From assembly GCF_041770905.1 (NCBI RefSeq), contig NZ_JBEUWX010000002.1, positions 124,001 to 188,000 of the forward strand: DNA of 64,000 nucleotides, read 5' to 3'. The position numbers and the translations under genes were made by a program. The stretch comes from Propionivibrio hellwigii. Lineage in GTDB: Bacteria > Pseudomonadota > Gammaproteobacteria > Burkholderiales > Rhodocyclaceae. The notes below the pieces were generated by a model. It did no database searches. It had not been told where the DNA came from and saw only the letters and a program-made list of their open reading frames with translations. Below, one piece after another: positions 1-8,945 of the stretch; within the stretch, counting starts at the first letter, position 1; each line of letters begins with the position of its first letter.

Positions 1-360
1 TCAACAATAAATTATCAGTGATATTTTTTTGGGCCGGAGTCTGTTTTTCTGCGGGGCGCCGGACAAATTCATGCTGAAAATCTCTGGAGGCCTTACGCTC
101 TGTAAAACTCCCGGGAGCTAAAAGCCCTTGAACGCAAAGAATCCCCTTTCCGCATCTCAAAATTCGCGGAACAGCATGAATGCAGCCCGAAAACCATCCG
201 CTGCCATCTCATCAAAGCAGCCACCAAAGCCCAAAAATAACCGGAATGTATTAGCGCGCCTCATCGGGTGAAGCATTACCGAAGCACAGTCGCCGTGACT
301 GGAACCGCAACGACACCTACCCCAACCCCCGCGTAAAACGGGCATCTCCAGAGGAGCTAC
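1..360. other. Non-coding repeat-rich left edge
   Basis: I see no convincing gene here. The stretch around 265-357 is a diverged copy of the unit at 3160-3250 in opposite orientation, ending in a shared GTAAAACGGGC motif. Short open frames run through it but have the composition of repeat DNA. Confidence 0.5.
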
Positions 361-640
361 CCGCCAGCCCAGTGTTTACGGGTACTTCCGGCTTGCCTAC
401 CCGCAAATGCCCGATTGACAAGGGCTTCAGAAGCGACCGGGCTGGAACGCCCAAAAGACGCGAGGTTTAGGCCGACGGATCATTCCGTTCCGCTGCGGCC
501 GGTAGGCTTATGCCTGACCCATATCACTGACGCTCCGCCGGCCGCGTGGGTGAGGCATTACCTTCCGAAGCGCAGCCCGACCGAAGACACGCAACACCAC
601 CTGCCCCGAACCCCGCGTAAAACGGGCGTTTCCGGCCATG
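361..640. repeat. Left arm of inverted repeat around norB
   Basis: This block matches the reverse complement of roughly 3165-3655 with many substitutions. Shared landmarks in the same order are TTTACGGGTACTTCCGG, GCCCGATTGACAAGGGC, CCCAAAAGACGCG, GATCATTCCGTTC and GTAAAACGGGC. The right arm has an extra stretch that the left lacks. Similarity is judged by eye. Confidence 0.7.
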
Positions 641-793
641 CCTCTCACCGCGCTTGCAATGGGGCTTTTCAGCTTGGCTTGTCTGCTGTTTAATACGCTC
701 TGGCTGTTTGCTGCATGGGTGCCGGGCGAGGTGATTTGGCAACGGGCTTTCGGAAAATTATCCGGCTCGCCATGCAGTGCTTCATTGTTGTAA
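638..793 (+). CDS. Possible small membrane peptide or gene remnant
   Basis: An open frame of 51 codons starts at ATG 638, directly at the edge of the repeat arm, and ends at TAA 791. It encodes a hydrophobic stretch (AMGLFSLACLLFNTLWLF) that could be one membrane segment, followed by VPGEVIWQRAFGKL. It may be the 3' end of a membrane-protein gene cut off by the repeat. I recognise no family, and chance is possible. Confidence 0.2.
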   Translation: MPLTALAMGLFSLACLLFNTLWLFAAWVPGEVIWQRAFGKLSGSPCSASLL

Positions 794-824
794 CTGGCAC
801 AAACTAACCTAGGGGGAACGGGTC

Positions 825-3074
825 ATGGGGCAATACAAGAAATTATGGTTGTTACTCATCGCTGTTTTAACGATCACTTTCTCGATCCTGGGCTATTTTG
901 GCGTAGAGGTGTACCGTAAGGCGCCGCCGTTCCCAGAGGCCTATGTGTCGTCTGACGGGCAAACCGTCATCAGCCGCGATGATATTCTGGCCGGTCAATC
1001 CGCCTGGCAGAGCACCGGCGGCATGGAACTCGGCTCGATTATGGGGCACGGTGCATATCAGGCGCCGGACTGGACGGCCGACTGGCTGCACCGCGAGCTG
1101 CTGGCCTGGCTGGATATTTCCGCGCAGAACCAGCACGGCAAGCCATTTGCCGAGCTGGATGCAGGGCAGCAGGCCGCGCTGAAAACCACCATGGTGGAGG
1201 AATACCGTAACGGCAGCCGCATGGGCGCCGACGGCAAGGTGGTGCTGAGCGATACCCGCATCAAGGCAATCAAGGCCGTTGCGCCGTACTACATCACGCT
1301 GTATGGCGCCGATCCGTCGATGGAAAAGGCGCGCGATCACTTCGCCATGAAAAACAACACGCTGCCGGACGAAACGCGCCGCCAGCGGCTAACGGATTTC
1401 TTCTTCTGGACGGCGTGGGCTTCCGCCACCAACCGCCCGGATTACCACGCTACCTATACCAACAACTGGCCGCACGAGCCGCTGATCAACAACGTGCCGA
1501 CGGCCGAAAACGTGATGTGGTCGGTGGCCAGCATCGTGTTTCTGTTGACCGGCGTCGGCCTGCTGGTGTGGGGCTGGTCTTTCTTGCGCAGGCACGATCC
1601 TGACCCGCAACTGCCGGAAAGCGACCCGATCAGCAAGGTGCATCTGACGCCGTCGCAGCGGGCGCTGGGCAAATATGTGTTCCTGACCGTGGCGCTGTTT
1701 GTCGTGCAGATTTTCCTCGGCGGACTGACGGCGCACTATACGCTGGAAGGCCAGCATTTCTACGGCATCCCGCTGTCCGACTGGTTCCCGTATGCGCTGG
1801 TGCGCACCTGGCACTTGCAGTCGGCTATTTTCTGGATTGCCACCGGCTTTTTGACCGCCGGCCTGTTTCTGGCGCCGGTCGTCAATGGCGGGAAGGACCC
1901 GAAATTCCAGGCGCTGGGCGTCAATGCGTTGTTTGTCGCGCTGTTTATCGTGGTCGGCGGCTCCTACGGCGGCAACTTCCTAGCCCTGACCCACGCCATG
2001 CCGGCGCACTTGAATTTCTGGTTCGGCCACCAGGGCTATGAATACCTAGATTTAGGCCGCTTCTGGCAGATTCTGCTGATGGTTGGCCTCCTGCTGTGGC
2101 TGTTCCTGATGCTGCGCTGCACGGTCGAAGCGTTCCGCAGCGGCGGCGACAAAAACCTGCTGGCTATTTTTGTGGCCTCCATGGTCGGCGTGGGCGTGTT
2201 CTATGCACCCGGCCTGTTCTACGGCGAGCACGATAGCCTGACCGTGATGGAATACTGGCGCTGGTGGGTGGTGCACCTATGGGTGGAAGGCTTCTTTGAA
2301 GTGTTTGCCACCGTGGCGCTGGCTTTCATTTTCTACAACCTGGGGCTGGTCAGCCGCACTTCGGCAACTGTGGCCTCGCTGGTCGCCGCCTCGCTGTTCA
2401 TGGTCGGCGGCGTGCCGGGTACGTTCCACCACCTATATTTTTCCGGCACCTCAACGCCGATCATGGCCGTCGGCGCGTCGTTCTCCGCGCTGGAAGTTGT
2501 GCCGCTGATCCTGCTCGGCAAAGAAGCGCACGAGCATTGGTCTTACCAGCACGCCACGCCGTGGATGAAGCGCCTGCGCTGGCCGCTGATGTGCTTCGTC
2601 GCTGTGGCCTTCTGGAACATGCTCGGCGCCGGCGTCTTCGGCTTCCTGATTAACCCGCCGATTTCTTTGTTCTACCTGCAAGGCTTGAATACCACCGCCG
2701 TACATGCCCACGCCTCTCTGTTCGGCGTGTATGGCTTCCTGGCGCTGGGCTTCGTGCTGCTGGTGGCGCGCTACCTGAGGCCGGACTACGAGTTCAACGA
2801 AAGGCTGATGAGCAGCGGCTTCTGGCTGTTGAACCTCGGCCTGGCCGGAATGATCGCCGCCAGCCTGCTGCCGATCGGCGTGATCCAGATCCACGCCGCC
2901 ATTACCGACGGTTTGTGGATGGCGCGCAGCGAAGCCTTTATGCAGCAGGAATCCTTAGTGCTCCTGCGCTGGATACGCACGCTGCCCGACCTGGTGTTTA
3001 TCGCTGGCGGCTGCTGCATCGCCTGGCAGGCCACCTGGATGGTGTTCAGCAGGAACCGCGCCAGCGCGGCCTGA
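825..3074 (+). CDS. norB: Quinol-dependent nitric oxide reductase (qNor)
   Basis: The 749-aa protein reduces nitric oxide to nitrous oxide with electrons from quinol in the inner membrane. The length fits the single-subunit qNor type, in which the N-terminal extension replaces the NorC partner. Visible features are the first membrane helix (residues 8-28), the periplasmic GGMELGSIMGHGAY region near residue 66, then the heme-copper-oxidase-like core with conserved histidines in TWHLQSAIFW, LTHAMPAHLNFWFGHQG, VHLWVEGFFEVF, TFHHLYFSG and VHAHASLFG. The start is supported by AGGGGGA 11 bases upstream. The gene stands alone between two arms of an inverted repeat, with no nitrite reductase or NO-responsive regulator gene nearby. 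A role in detoxifying nitric oxide is therefore more likely than full denitrification; that is inference. Confidence 0.95.
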   Translation: MGQYKKLWLLLIAVLTITFSILGYFGVEVYRKAPPFPEAYVSSDGQTVISRDDILAGQSAWQSTGGMELGSIMGHGAYQAPDWTADWLHRELLAWLDISAQNQHGKPFAELDAGQQAALKTTMVEEYRNGSRMGADGKVVLSDTRIKAIKAVAPYYITLYGADPSMEKARDHFAMKNNTLPDETRRQRLTDFFFWTAWASATNRPDYHATYTNNWPHEPLINNVPTAENVMWSVASIVFLLTGVGLLVWGWSFLRRHDPDPQLPESDPISKVHLTPSQRALGKYVFLTVALFVVQIFLGGLTAHYTLEGQHFYGIPLSDWFPYALVRTWHLQSAIFWIATGFLTAGLFLAPVVNGGKDPKFQALGVNALFVALFIVVGGSYGGNFLALTHAMPAHLNFWFGHQGYEYLDLGRFWQILLMVGLLLWLFLMLRCTVEAFRSGGDKNLLAIFVASMVGVGVFYAPGLFYGEHDSLTVMEYWRWWVVHLWVEGFFEVFATVALAFIFYNLGLVSRTSATVASLVAASLFMVGGVPGTFHHLYFSGTSTPIMAVGASFSALEVVPLILLGKEAHEHWSYQHATPWMKRLRWPLMCFVAVAFWNMLGAGVFGFLINPPISLFYLQGLNTTAVHAHASLFGVYGFLALGFVLLVARYLRPDYEFNERLMSSGFWLLNLGLAGMIAASLLPIGVIQIHAAITDGLWMARSEAFMQQESLVLLRWIRTLPDLVFIAGGCCIAWQATWMVFSRNRASAA

Positions 3075-3164
3075 TCGGGTACTTCCTCCGAAACTCGCGT
3101 GGATAGGGCATCTCCTCGGAGATTCCCTGCTTACAAGGGCTTGCGGGCAGCCCCTCCGGAGATG

Positions 3165-3660
3165 CCCGTTTTACGCGGGCTGCGGGGCAGGCGTTGTTGC
3201 CGTTCTTCGGTCGCGGCGGCCGCGCTTCGGACGGTGATACTTCACCCGAGCGCCGGCGATGCAGCTGGCTTCAACGCACTGAATAGATCGCCTTACGCTT
3301 TGCTCCTGCGGTCGGCGGTGCGCCAGTGATATGGTCAAGCATAAGCCAGCTGGCCGTAGCAGAACGGAATGATCAGTCGGCCTAAACCCCGCGTCTTTTG
3401 GGCATGCCAGCCCGGTTGCTTCTGCAGCCCTTGTCAATCGGGCGTTTGCCGGCATGCATGCTGGAAGCCCACGTAAATAGTGGGCTTGCGGATAGGTCGC
3501 CCGGAAATACCAAAAAACAGTGAGATTGAAGATAGATAGACCGGAAGTGCCCGTAAATAAGCGAATTGAAGACAGGCCAGCCTGAAACCCACGTAAATAG
3601 GTGCTTGCGGATAGACAGGCCGGAAACCCGCGTAAACACTGGGCTGGCGGGCGGCCGCAA
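3165..3660. repeat. Right arm of inverted repeat around norB
   Basis: Inverted, diverged copy of 265-640. It begins after a palindromic stretch at about 3106-3173, where GGGCATCTCC pairs with GGAGATGCCC, and runs through the same landmarks in reverse order. It ends in an array of about 40-bp units listed separately. Confidence 0.7.
3461..3660. repeat. Five tandem units of about 40 bp
   Basis: Units begin at 3461, 3501, 3541, 3581 and 3620, each starting near CCGGAA or CTGGAA. Most contain a GTAAAYA core followed by TTGCGGATAG or similar. Single copies of the same unit lie at about 361-410 (inverted) and 42380-42430. The units are diverged along their whole length, so this is a decayed tandem repeat rather than a repeat-spacer array. 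Confidence 0.7.
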
Positions 3661-3972
3661 TCGGAGTTTTGGGGGTTGTCCATCGGTGCAGGTTTTACCC
3701 CAGTCGGGCAGGGGGGCTTGCTTGAGGGCGGCGAGTAGGATGGCCCGCGCGCTGGCGAAGTCGGAGACGTGCTCTGCGAGGGTGATGGTTTCCATGGCCG
3801 CGTCGTCCGTTGCGGTTTATCTACATCCGGGAAAATCATCTGAGCGTATTGGCGCGCTTCTTCGGAGTGCTGTACTGTCTGCTCTGTACGGCGCCACTTT
3901 CTTGGCTTGATTGCTAGGATTAATATTATCTTGCTTGACCGCAACCACCTCTACCACGACTACGGAGCTCCC
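3661..3972. other. Intergenic stretch with repeat remnant
   Basis: No gene is recognised. The part around 3840-3935 resembles the dispersed family seen near 25705 and 31590 (GCG-rich core with CTGTACTGTCTGCTCTG, then an AT-rich end). Confidence 0.35.
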
Positions 3973-4173
3973 ATGCAAGACGAAAACAGAGAAACTCTCC
4001 ACACCCTCCGCAAACTGAAAAACGCAGAAAGCTCGCAAGAGCGCTTGCAAGGCTGGCGGGAGATCCGCGCCGCGCAGGGCCTTAGCGGCGAATACGCCCT
4101 CGCCGTGCGTCTGAACGGCAAAGCCTACACCGAAGAAGAAGCTGACATGGTCGCGGCGCTGTTTGGCCGCTGA
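3973..4173 (+). CDS. Small hypothetical protein (66 aa)
   Basis: I choose ATG 3973 because GGAG lies five bases upstream; a longer frame from 3907 has no such site. The product is charged and mostly helical in appearance (ENRETLHTLRKLKNAESSQERLQGWREIRAAQG), with no signal peptide or membrane segment. It sits directly before two further genes in the same direction and probably shares their mRNA. No family recognised. Confidence 0.6.
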   Translation: MQDENRETLHTLRKLKNAESSQERLQGWREIRAAQGLSGEYALAVRLNGKAYTEEEADMVAALFGR

Positions 4174-4183
4174 AACACCACCC

Positions 4184-4960
4184 ATGCCGTCTTACCACAA
4201 CGTACCGCTACCCGCAGCGCCTGCGGACGACGATACGCGCCGGACGCGGCTCACCGCCTTCCTCACCACCTGGGACAACACCCCCGGCCTGCGCCGGTGG
4301 CAGGGGCGCGCCCTGCAACACAGCCGCCCGCTGGAATGGTTCGGTGCCGCACAATACCTGCACTACGAACAGCTCCAACCGCTTTTTTGCCCTGACGCCG
4401 CCGATACCGTCCGCCTCACCGCGCAACTGCTCGGCGAAGCGCTGGTCGCCCACCTCGATTTTGCCTGGTGCCGCAGTACCGTCTTCCCCGAAGAACCCCT
4501 GCAAATTCGCCACCGCGAACGCGAAATCCTGCTGCATCTGCCCGCACTCGTCGCCAACGTTCTGAGCCAGCCGCAAGACGCCGCTGACGCACTGGAAACC
4601 CAATTCCTGACGCTGCTCACCGACTGGCTGGTGTGGTATCAGGAATACCACTGGCTGACGGCGCTCACCCTGCCTGACTGGGAAGAAACCGTCTATACCG
4701 TGCGCTTCGGCGTTTGTCCGCCGCCAACCCTGCGCCGCCGCCTGCGCCTGCTGCTTGAATACGACGAAGAACACATCATCCGCCATTTTGGCAGCAGCAT
4801 GCTGCTGCCGCCCCTCGCCATCCTCGAACAGCACGACTGGAACACCCTGGAAAGCGCAGTTTTCGCGCTCGAACAAGACAACAACCGGCAATACGGCAGC
4901 GCCTGGCGTGAACAGGCCGCACAAAGCGCACAATCGTGCGGCGACAACATCGATAGCTGA
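4184..4960 (+). CDS. Hypothetical protein (258 aa)
   Basis: The protein is soluble in appearance and rich in Leu, Trp and acidic residues, with no signal peptide, membrane helix or motif I recognise. The frame can also start at ATG 4163, which would overlap the preceding stop by 11 bases. The start at 4184 is equally plausible, and neither has a strong ribosome binding site. It lies between the 66-aa gene and the DUF4336 gene with very short gaps, so the three probably form one operon. Confidence 0.7.
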   Translation: MPSYHNVPLPAAPADDDTRRTRLTAFLTTWDNTPGLRRWQGRALQHSRPLEWFGAAQYLHYEQLQPLFCPDAADTVRLTAQLLGEALVAHLDFAWCRSTVFPEEPLQIRHREREILLHLPALVANVLSQPQDAADALETQFLTLLTDWLVWYQEYHWLTALTLPDWEETVYTVRFGVCPPPTLRRRLRLLLEYDEEHIIRHFGSSMLLPPLAILEQHDWNTLESAVFALEQDNNRQYGSAWREQAAQSAQSCGDNIDS

Positions 4961-4967
4961 GCGCCTC

Positions 4968-5720
4968 ATGCCAGCCCAGCTCCATCTCTACCAGCCGCTC
5001 AATACCCTAAAACCCTGGGGCGACAACATTTGGATTGCCGACGGCGGCCTCATCCGCATGGCCTTCCCGCTGGGCCTCACCATCCCGTTCAGCACGCGCA
5101 TGACCGTAGTACGTCTAACTGACGGCAGTCTGTGGTGCCATTCGCCCATTGCCCCCGATCCGGCACTGCTTGCCGCTATTGACGTCCTTGGGCCGGTACG
5201 CCACCTCGTCTCGCCCAACCGCATCCACTACGCCCATATCCCCGCCTGGCAGCGCCACTATCCGCAGGCGAAAGCCTGGGCCAGCGCCGGCGTACGCGAG
5301 CGGGCGGCATCGCAACATATCAGCGTTACCTTTGCTGCCGATCTCGGCGCAGAAGCACCGCCGGACTGGGCGGAGGATATCGCGCAACTGCCTTTTCACG
5401 GCAGCAGCGTGATGACCGAAACCGTCTTCTACCACCGCGCAAGCCGCACCCTCATCCTCACCGACCTCATCGAAAACTTCGAGACCGCAAAATTCCCCAG
5501 CCGTTTCTGGGCAGGCGTGATGAAACTCAGCGGCATCGCCGATCCGGACGGCAAAACCCCGCCCGACTGGCGCGCCACCTTCAAAGATAAAATTGCCGCC
5601 CGTGCCGCACTGGCGCACATCCTCGCCTGGCAACCGGAGCGCATCATCCTCGCGCATGGCCGCTGCTACGACAAAGACGGCGTCGCCGAACTGCGCCGCG
5701 CCTTTCGCTGGCTGGATTGA
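4968..5720 (+). CDS. DUF4336 domain protein
   Basis: The 250-aa protein opens with LYQPLNTLKPWGDNIWIADGG and continues with VRLTDGSLWCHSPI and RHLVSPNRIHYAHIPAWQ, the layout of DUF4336, a family related in pattern to metallo-beta-lactamase-fold hydrolases. HYAHIPAW, FHGS and ILAHGRCYD supply histidines and acids in places where that fold binds metal, but the classical HxHxDH motif is absent. Start ATG 4968 lies seven bases after the previous stop, which supports translational coupling. Substrate unknown. Confidence 0.75.
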   Translation: MPAQLHLYQPLNTLKPWGDNIWIADGGLIRMAFPLGLTIPFSTRMTVVRLTDGSLWCHSPIAPDPALLAAIDVLGPVRHLVSPNRIHYAHIPAWQRHYPQAKAWASAGVRERAASQHISVTFAADLGAEAPPDWAEDIAQLPFHGSSVMTETVFYHRASRTLILTDLIENFETAKFPSRFWAGVMKLSGIADPDGKTPPDWRATFKDKIAARAALAHILAWQPERIILAHGRCYDKDGVAELRRAFRWLD

Positions 5721-5752
5721 CGGCATCACTTGTAGTCCCCGTAAATAGCATC

Positions 5753-5849
5753 GTTGCAAATAGGAATGAGACAAGGCGGTGAGCCAAGGACAGTACGGGC
5801 AGTACGGCGGGGCGTACCAACACAAGCAGATTATTTTCTGGGATGGGTA
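5753..5849. repeat. MITE-like repeat with TTTCTGGGATGGG end
   Basis: One arm of a dispersed repeat family. It contains GACAGTACGGGCAGTACGGCG and ends in TTTCTGGGATGGGTA at 5835-5849. Related copies are at 6837-6925 (inverted) and 41608-41755 (both ends present). The rest of the gap to 6005 holds no recognisable gene. Confidence 0.55.
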
Positions 5850-6005
5850 TTAAACGGTTTCTTTCCAGCCGCCGTATGTATCGACGCGAGTTTCTGCGGC
5901 CAGTTTTTCCAAAGCGGCGATGTCATCTGTACTCAGTACGAATTGGGTTGCAACTGATCGGGCTACCGGCGAGCAGGCTGAGGGCACAAGTGATGGACAG
6001 TTTTC

Positions 6006-6842
6006 TCACGGGTTTTCTCCGCTTTGTTGGGCAAGGGGGCCCAGAAAAAGGGCTTTTTCTTTGGTCATCAGCCCGGCGAGGATGAGGGCAAAGAGGCCGG
6101 TCTGGATGATTTTGCTGTCCGGATGGGTGGCAAAGATTTCATTGCCGAGATTGGCGCAGAGGTGAAAGACGACGGCAATCCAGATGTTGCGCGCGTTTTT
6201 CAGGTACAGCCAGTTTATGATGAAAACGAAGCAGATCATGCTCGCCATGAAGTTGACGCCGTGTTGCCAGCCTTCGGCGACGAGGTTTGCCTGGTAGTAG
6301 CCTTTGATGCTGGCAAGCGGGATGTGCCAGAAGAACCAGTAGGCGAAGAAGATGAGGTTTGCGGTGATGAGGCGGTAGCGGGCAAGCAGCGCGTTGGTGC
6401 CGTAGCTGTGCCAGGCGAGTTCTTCAAGCAAGGGCGCGAGGGCAAGCAGCAGCCACGGCGAGAAGAGAGCGCTGGTGAAGCTGGGCTGGCCGGTGATGCG
6501 GAATTGCTCGGCGCTGTAACCGAAGGCAAGCGAGATGAGCTGGGCGAGGATGAGGGTAACGGGGCCGATGAACACGGCGGCGAGCAGGTAGCGCGGGCGG
6601 ATGGTGCGCAGGCTGAGGCGGGGTTTGAGATCGGCGAGCAGCGCCGGTTTTTGCAGGAAGAGCCAAGCGGCGACGGCGGTCGGCGCGGCCAGGCCGATGA
6701 TGCCAAGGGTGCCTTGCAGGGTGGTGTGGGTATCAAGACCGGGGGTATGGCTGATATAGCCTGCCGCCAGCCAGCAGGCGCAGGGGATGAGGAAGGACCA
6801 AAGGTAAAAAAAGCCGGGGCGGTCATAGGCGCTTATCCCCAT
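6006..6842 (-). CDS. CPBP family intramembrane metalloprotease
   Basis: The 278-aa protein is a multi-span membrane protein of the CPBP (CAAX protease / bacteriocin-processing) family. The three conserved motifs are visible: EELAWHSYGTNAL (motif 1, paired glutamates), FFAYWFFWHIPLA (motif 2, His) and FHLCANLGN (motif 3, His and Asn). I choose ATG 6842 (MGISAYDRPGFF); the frame runs further upstream only through repeat DNA. That start codon lies inside the TTTCTGGGATGGG end of a dispersed repeat, so the original 5' end may have been replaced. Such proteins process prenylated or peptide substrates or protect against bacteriocins; the substrate here is unknown. Confidence 0.85.
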   Translation of the reverse strand: MGISAYDRPGFFYLWSFLIPCACWLAAGYISHTPGLDTHTTLQGTLGIIGLAAPTAVAAWLFLQKPALLADLKPRLSLRTIRPRYLLAAVFIGPVTLILAQLISLAFGYSAEQFRITGQPSFTSALFSPWLLLALAPLLEELAWHSYGTNALLARYRLITANLIFFAYWFFWHIPLASIKGYYQANLVAEGWQHGVNFMASMICFVFIINWLYLKNARNIWIAVVFHLCANLGNEIFATHPDSKIIQTGLFALILAGLMTKEKALFLGPLAQQSGENP

Positions 6843-6925
6843 CCCAGAAAGCAATCTGGTTGTGTTGGCGCGCCTTGCCGTACTACCTGCTCTGTCTTCG
6901 GCGCGCCGCCGTTTCATCTTACTTT
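6837..6925. repeat. MITE-like repeat at a gene start
   Basis: Inverted copy of the family at 5753-5849. It begins CCCCATCCCAGAAA at 6837 and contains TTGGCGCGCCTTGCCGTACT and CTGTCTTCGGCG. Its first bases include the start codon of the CPBP protease gene on the minus strand. Confidence 0.55.
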
Positions 6926-7203
6926 CGGGCATTGGTTTTAGGTTGTTCACGGATGCTTCCTGGTTGTGGGTTCGGCGGGATTGTACGGATTTTGCGGATG
7001 GTGGGCGCCAGGCGGTGTAAACACTGAGCCTACCAAACGGGGTCAATGCTAGCCCCGTCAAGCGGATGATCAGGTCTTTTCAGTCCGTCCTGCGGACGAA
7101 TGCTCTCACGCCAACCATTCACCGACGGGTGAAAGGCTTTTCTATGCGCATTTCCGCCCAGGGCACGCGCCCAGCGAGGTAAATACTAGGTTTGTGAGGG
7201 TGG

Positions 7204-7560
7204 TCACGCTTGCGGCTTACTTCGTTTGGCAAGTGCGGATTGGATCAGCATTTGACTGCCGAACCAACCCCAGTAGATGCGGTGGCGGTAGATTTTGCCA
7301 TCGCGGTGCTGCATGAATTCGAGGATATCTACCTGGTTGCCGTCCAGGGTTTGGCTCGGGTATTCCCAAATGAGGATGTCGCCGCCGGTGTAGTAGTGGG
7401 CATCGCGGTACCAGCGCACCCATTCGTTCGGGCGGCGGCGCGCCCCTTCTGCGAGGAAAGCGCGGATTTCCGCCTTACCGCGCAGGGTGCCGTTTGTGCG
7501 CTGCATGATGACGGGCACCAGCGGCGACCAATTCCTAAAATTGGTATTAGATGTGCTCGT
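7204..7560 (-). pseudogene. SnoaL-like (NTF2-fold) protein, 5' part missing
   Basis: The readable part encodes about 110 residues typical of the C-terminal two thirds of a SnoaL-like NTF2-fold protein: TLRGKAEIRAFLAEGARRRP, WVRWYRDAHYYTGGDILIWE and KIYRHRIYWGWFGSQML. The expected N-terminal helices and cone opening are absent. Upstream in the same frame (to 7818) the translation turns into low-complexity Ser/Ala/Thr-rich sequence that looks out of frame. Another frame there reads LVISLNGVGNTVATGGERFA before stops, a remnant of something else. The gene is last in a row of co-directional hydrolase genes. Confidence 0.65.
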
Positions 7561-7822
7561 AGCCGGTGAGGTCGGGCAGGCCGGCGAGCAGATGGCCTGC
7601 GCCAGCGGCCAATTATCGCTCTGCCTGAGCGACATTTTCCGTGTAGTCGCGCGGATAGGGCGACTGTGGGCTGAAGGCGAAGCGCTCGCCACCGGTGGCG
7701 ACGGTGTTGCCGACACCGTTGAGGGAGATAACCAGGCTGCGGCGGCAGCGCGGGTCGTTGTGGCTAGGGTCGGGGAGGGGTACCGCCAAGCGGGATAAGC
7801 GCTTCGCGGCAGGTGCAATCTG

Positions 7823-8932
7823 TCATTGACCCAGTCCTTTCCTGTGCAGCCAGTTCGCGATGTGGTCGGCGACTTGTGCGTTATTCAGGTCGCTGAATAG
7901 GAAGTGGGTGTTGCCCTTGATGCCGACTTTCGGCAGGTGCACGAGTTCGGCCTTGCCGCCGTGTTTGTTGACGGTATCGACGAACTGCTGCGCCATTTTC
8001 ATGCGGATATGCCATTGTTCGCCGCCCTGCGTGCCGTCGAGGTGGTCGGGGATGTAGTCGCCGAAATAGATGATGATGGGGAGGCGGGTCAGTTTGGCGA
8101 ATTGTTCCGGCGGCACGGTGAGTGGTGCCACGTCGCCGAATTTGCTTTCCAGTTTCGGCGGCGCTTCGCCTTCCGGGAAGTAGAACGCGCCCGGCTCAAA
8201 AGCGACGACGGCCTGCACTTTGTCCGTCGCCATCGCCGTCGTCCAGCCGATGATGCCGCCCGCCGAGTGGGTCACGAAGACGCCGCCGCCGGTTTTGTCA
8301 AAGAGTTTGACCATGCTGTCGGTAATCACGCCCGCGTCGAAGGCGCCGGTGTCCGGCGTCATCATGCGGAAGAATTGTTCTTGTGCCGCAGGGTCTTTGG
8401 GGAAGGCGACGCCGTCGTTCATCTTCGGATAGACGCCGATGCGGAATTGCGCGTACCAGAACTGGTCGTCCGGCGTTGCGCTGATGTCGGCGGCGACGGT
8501 GCTTTGTCCCGCCTGGCCGCGTCGGGGCTGGTCAACCAGATAGACGGGGTAGTGTTTGTGCAGGAAGAGCTCGTTGAAGCCGGGGCGTCCGTCCGGCGTG
8601 GTCATCCAGCCGCGCGCCGACTGGCCGTAGCCGTGCAGGAAGACGAGCGGCGTTTTTTTGGCGTCCGCCGGGATTTGGTAGAAGACGCTGGCGTGGTCGC
8701 CGTGCAGGGTCATGCCGCCGGCGGCAATGGCGGCCTTGTGCGCGTCCCAAAAGGCGCCGCCGCTGCGCGCGGCAATTTCTGCCGGGATCGGGGTGTAGCT
8801 GCCGGGCGAGGTTTTCACGGTGCCGCCGACGGCAAAGCTGCCCTGTTCGGCGAGGGTGAGCGGCGCAGCGGTGGCTTGGGTTGCGAGGCCGATAGCGGCA
8901 ATAACGGCGAGGATGGCGGTTTTGGGCTTCAT
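7823..8932 (-). CDS. Secreted alpha/beta hydrolase (copy 1)
   Basis: The 369-aa protein begins with a signal peptide (MKPKTAILAVIAAIGLATQATAA) and is probably periplasmic. Alpha/beta-hydrolase features are FLHGYGQSARGW (oxyanion-hole region), the nucleophile elbow VTHSAGGIIGW with the catalytic serine, and a late histidine in KGNTHFLFSD. The substrate is unknown. About 844 bp of the gene (8032-8875) look identical to 22986-23829 in a second copy, while both gene ends differ. It lies 13 bases downstream of the esterase pseudogene in the same direction. Confidence 0.85.
   Translation of the reverse strand: MKPKTAILAVIAAIGLATQATAAPLTLAEQGSFAVGGTVKTSPGSYTPIPAEIAARSGGAFWDAHKAAIAAGGMTLHGDHASVFYQIPADAKKTPLVFLHGYGQSARGWMTTPDGRPGFNELFLHKHYPVYLVDQPRRGQAGQSTVAADISATPDDQFWYAQFRIGVYPKMNDGVAFPKDPAAQEQFFRMMTPDTGAFDAGVITDSMVKLFDKTGGGVFVTHSAGGIIGWTTAMATDKVQAVVAFEPGAFYFPEGEAPPKLESKFGDVAPLTVPPEQFAKLTRLPIIIYFGDYIPDHLDGTQGGEQWHIRMKMAQQFVDTVNKHGGKAELVHLPKVGIKGNTHFLFSDLNNAQVADHIANWLHRKGLGQ
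8032..8875. repeat. Long direct repeat, copy 1
   Basis: This block appears base-for-base the same as 22986-23829 (offset 14954). Identity stops abruptly within each hydrolase gene on both sides, as expected of gene conversion or a recent import by recombination. Confidence 0.8.
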
Positions 8933-8945
8933 GGTTTTTCCTTGC

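Noticed and set aside
770..824. FNR or NsrR site before norB
   Set aside because: No match close enough to TTGAT-N4-ATCAA or a GATG-type NsrR palindrome.
3461..3660. CRISPR-like array
   Set aside because: The 40-bp units vary along their whole length with no constant repeat alternating with unique spacers, and no cas gene is present.
6024..6941. 305-codon plus-strand frame
   Set aside because: Antisense to the CPBP protease, whose three motifs are intact.
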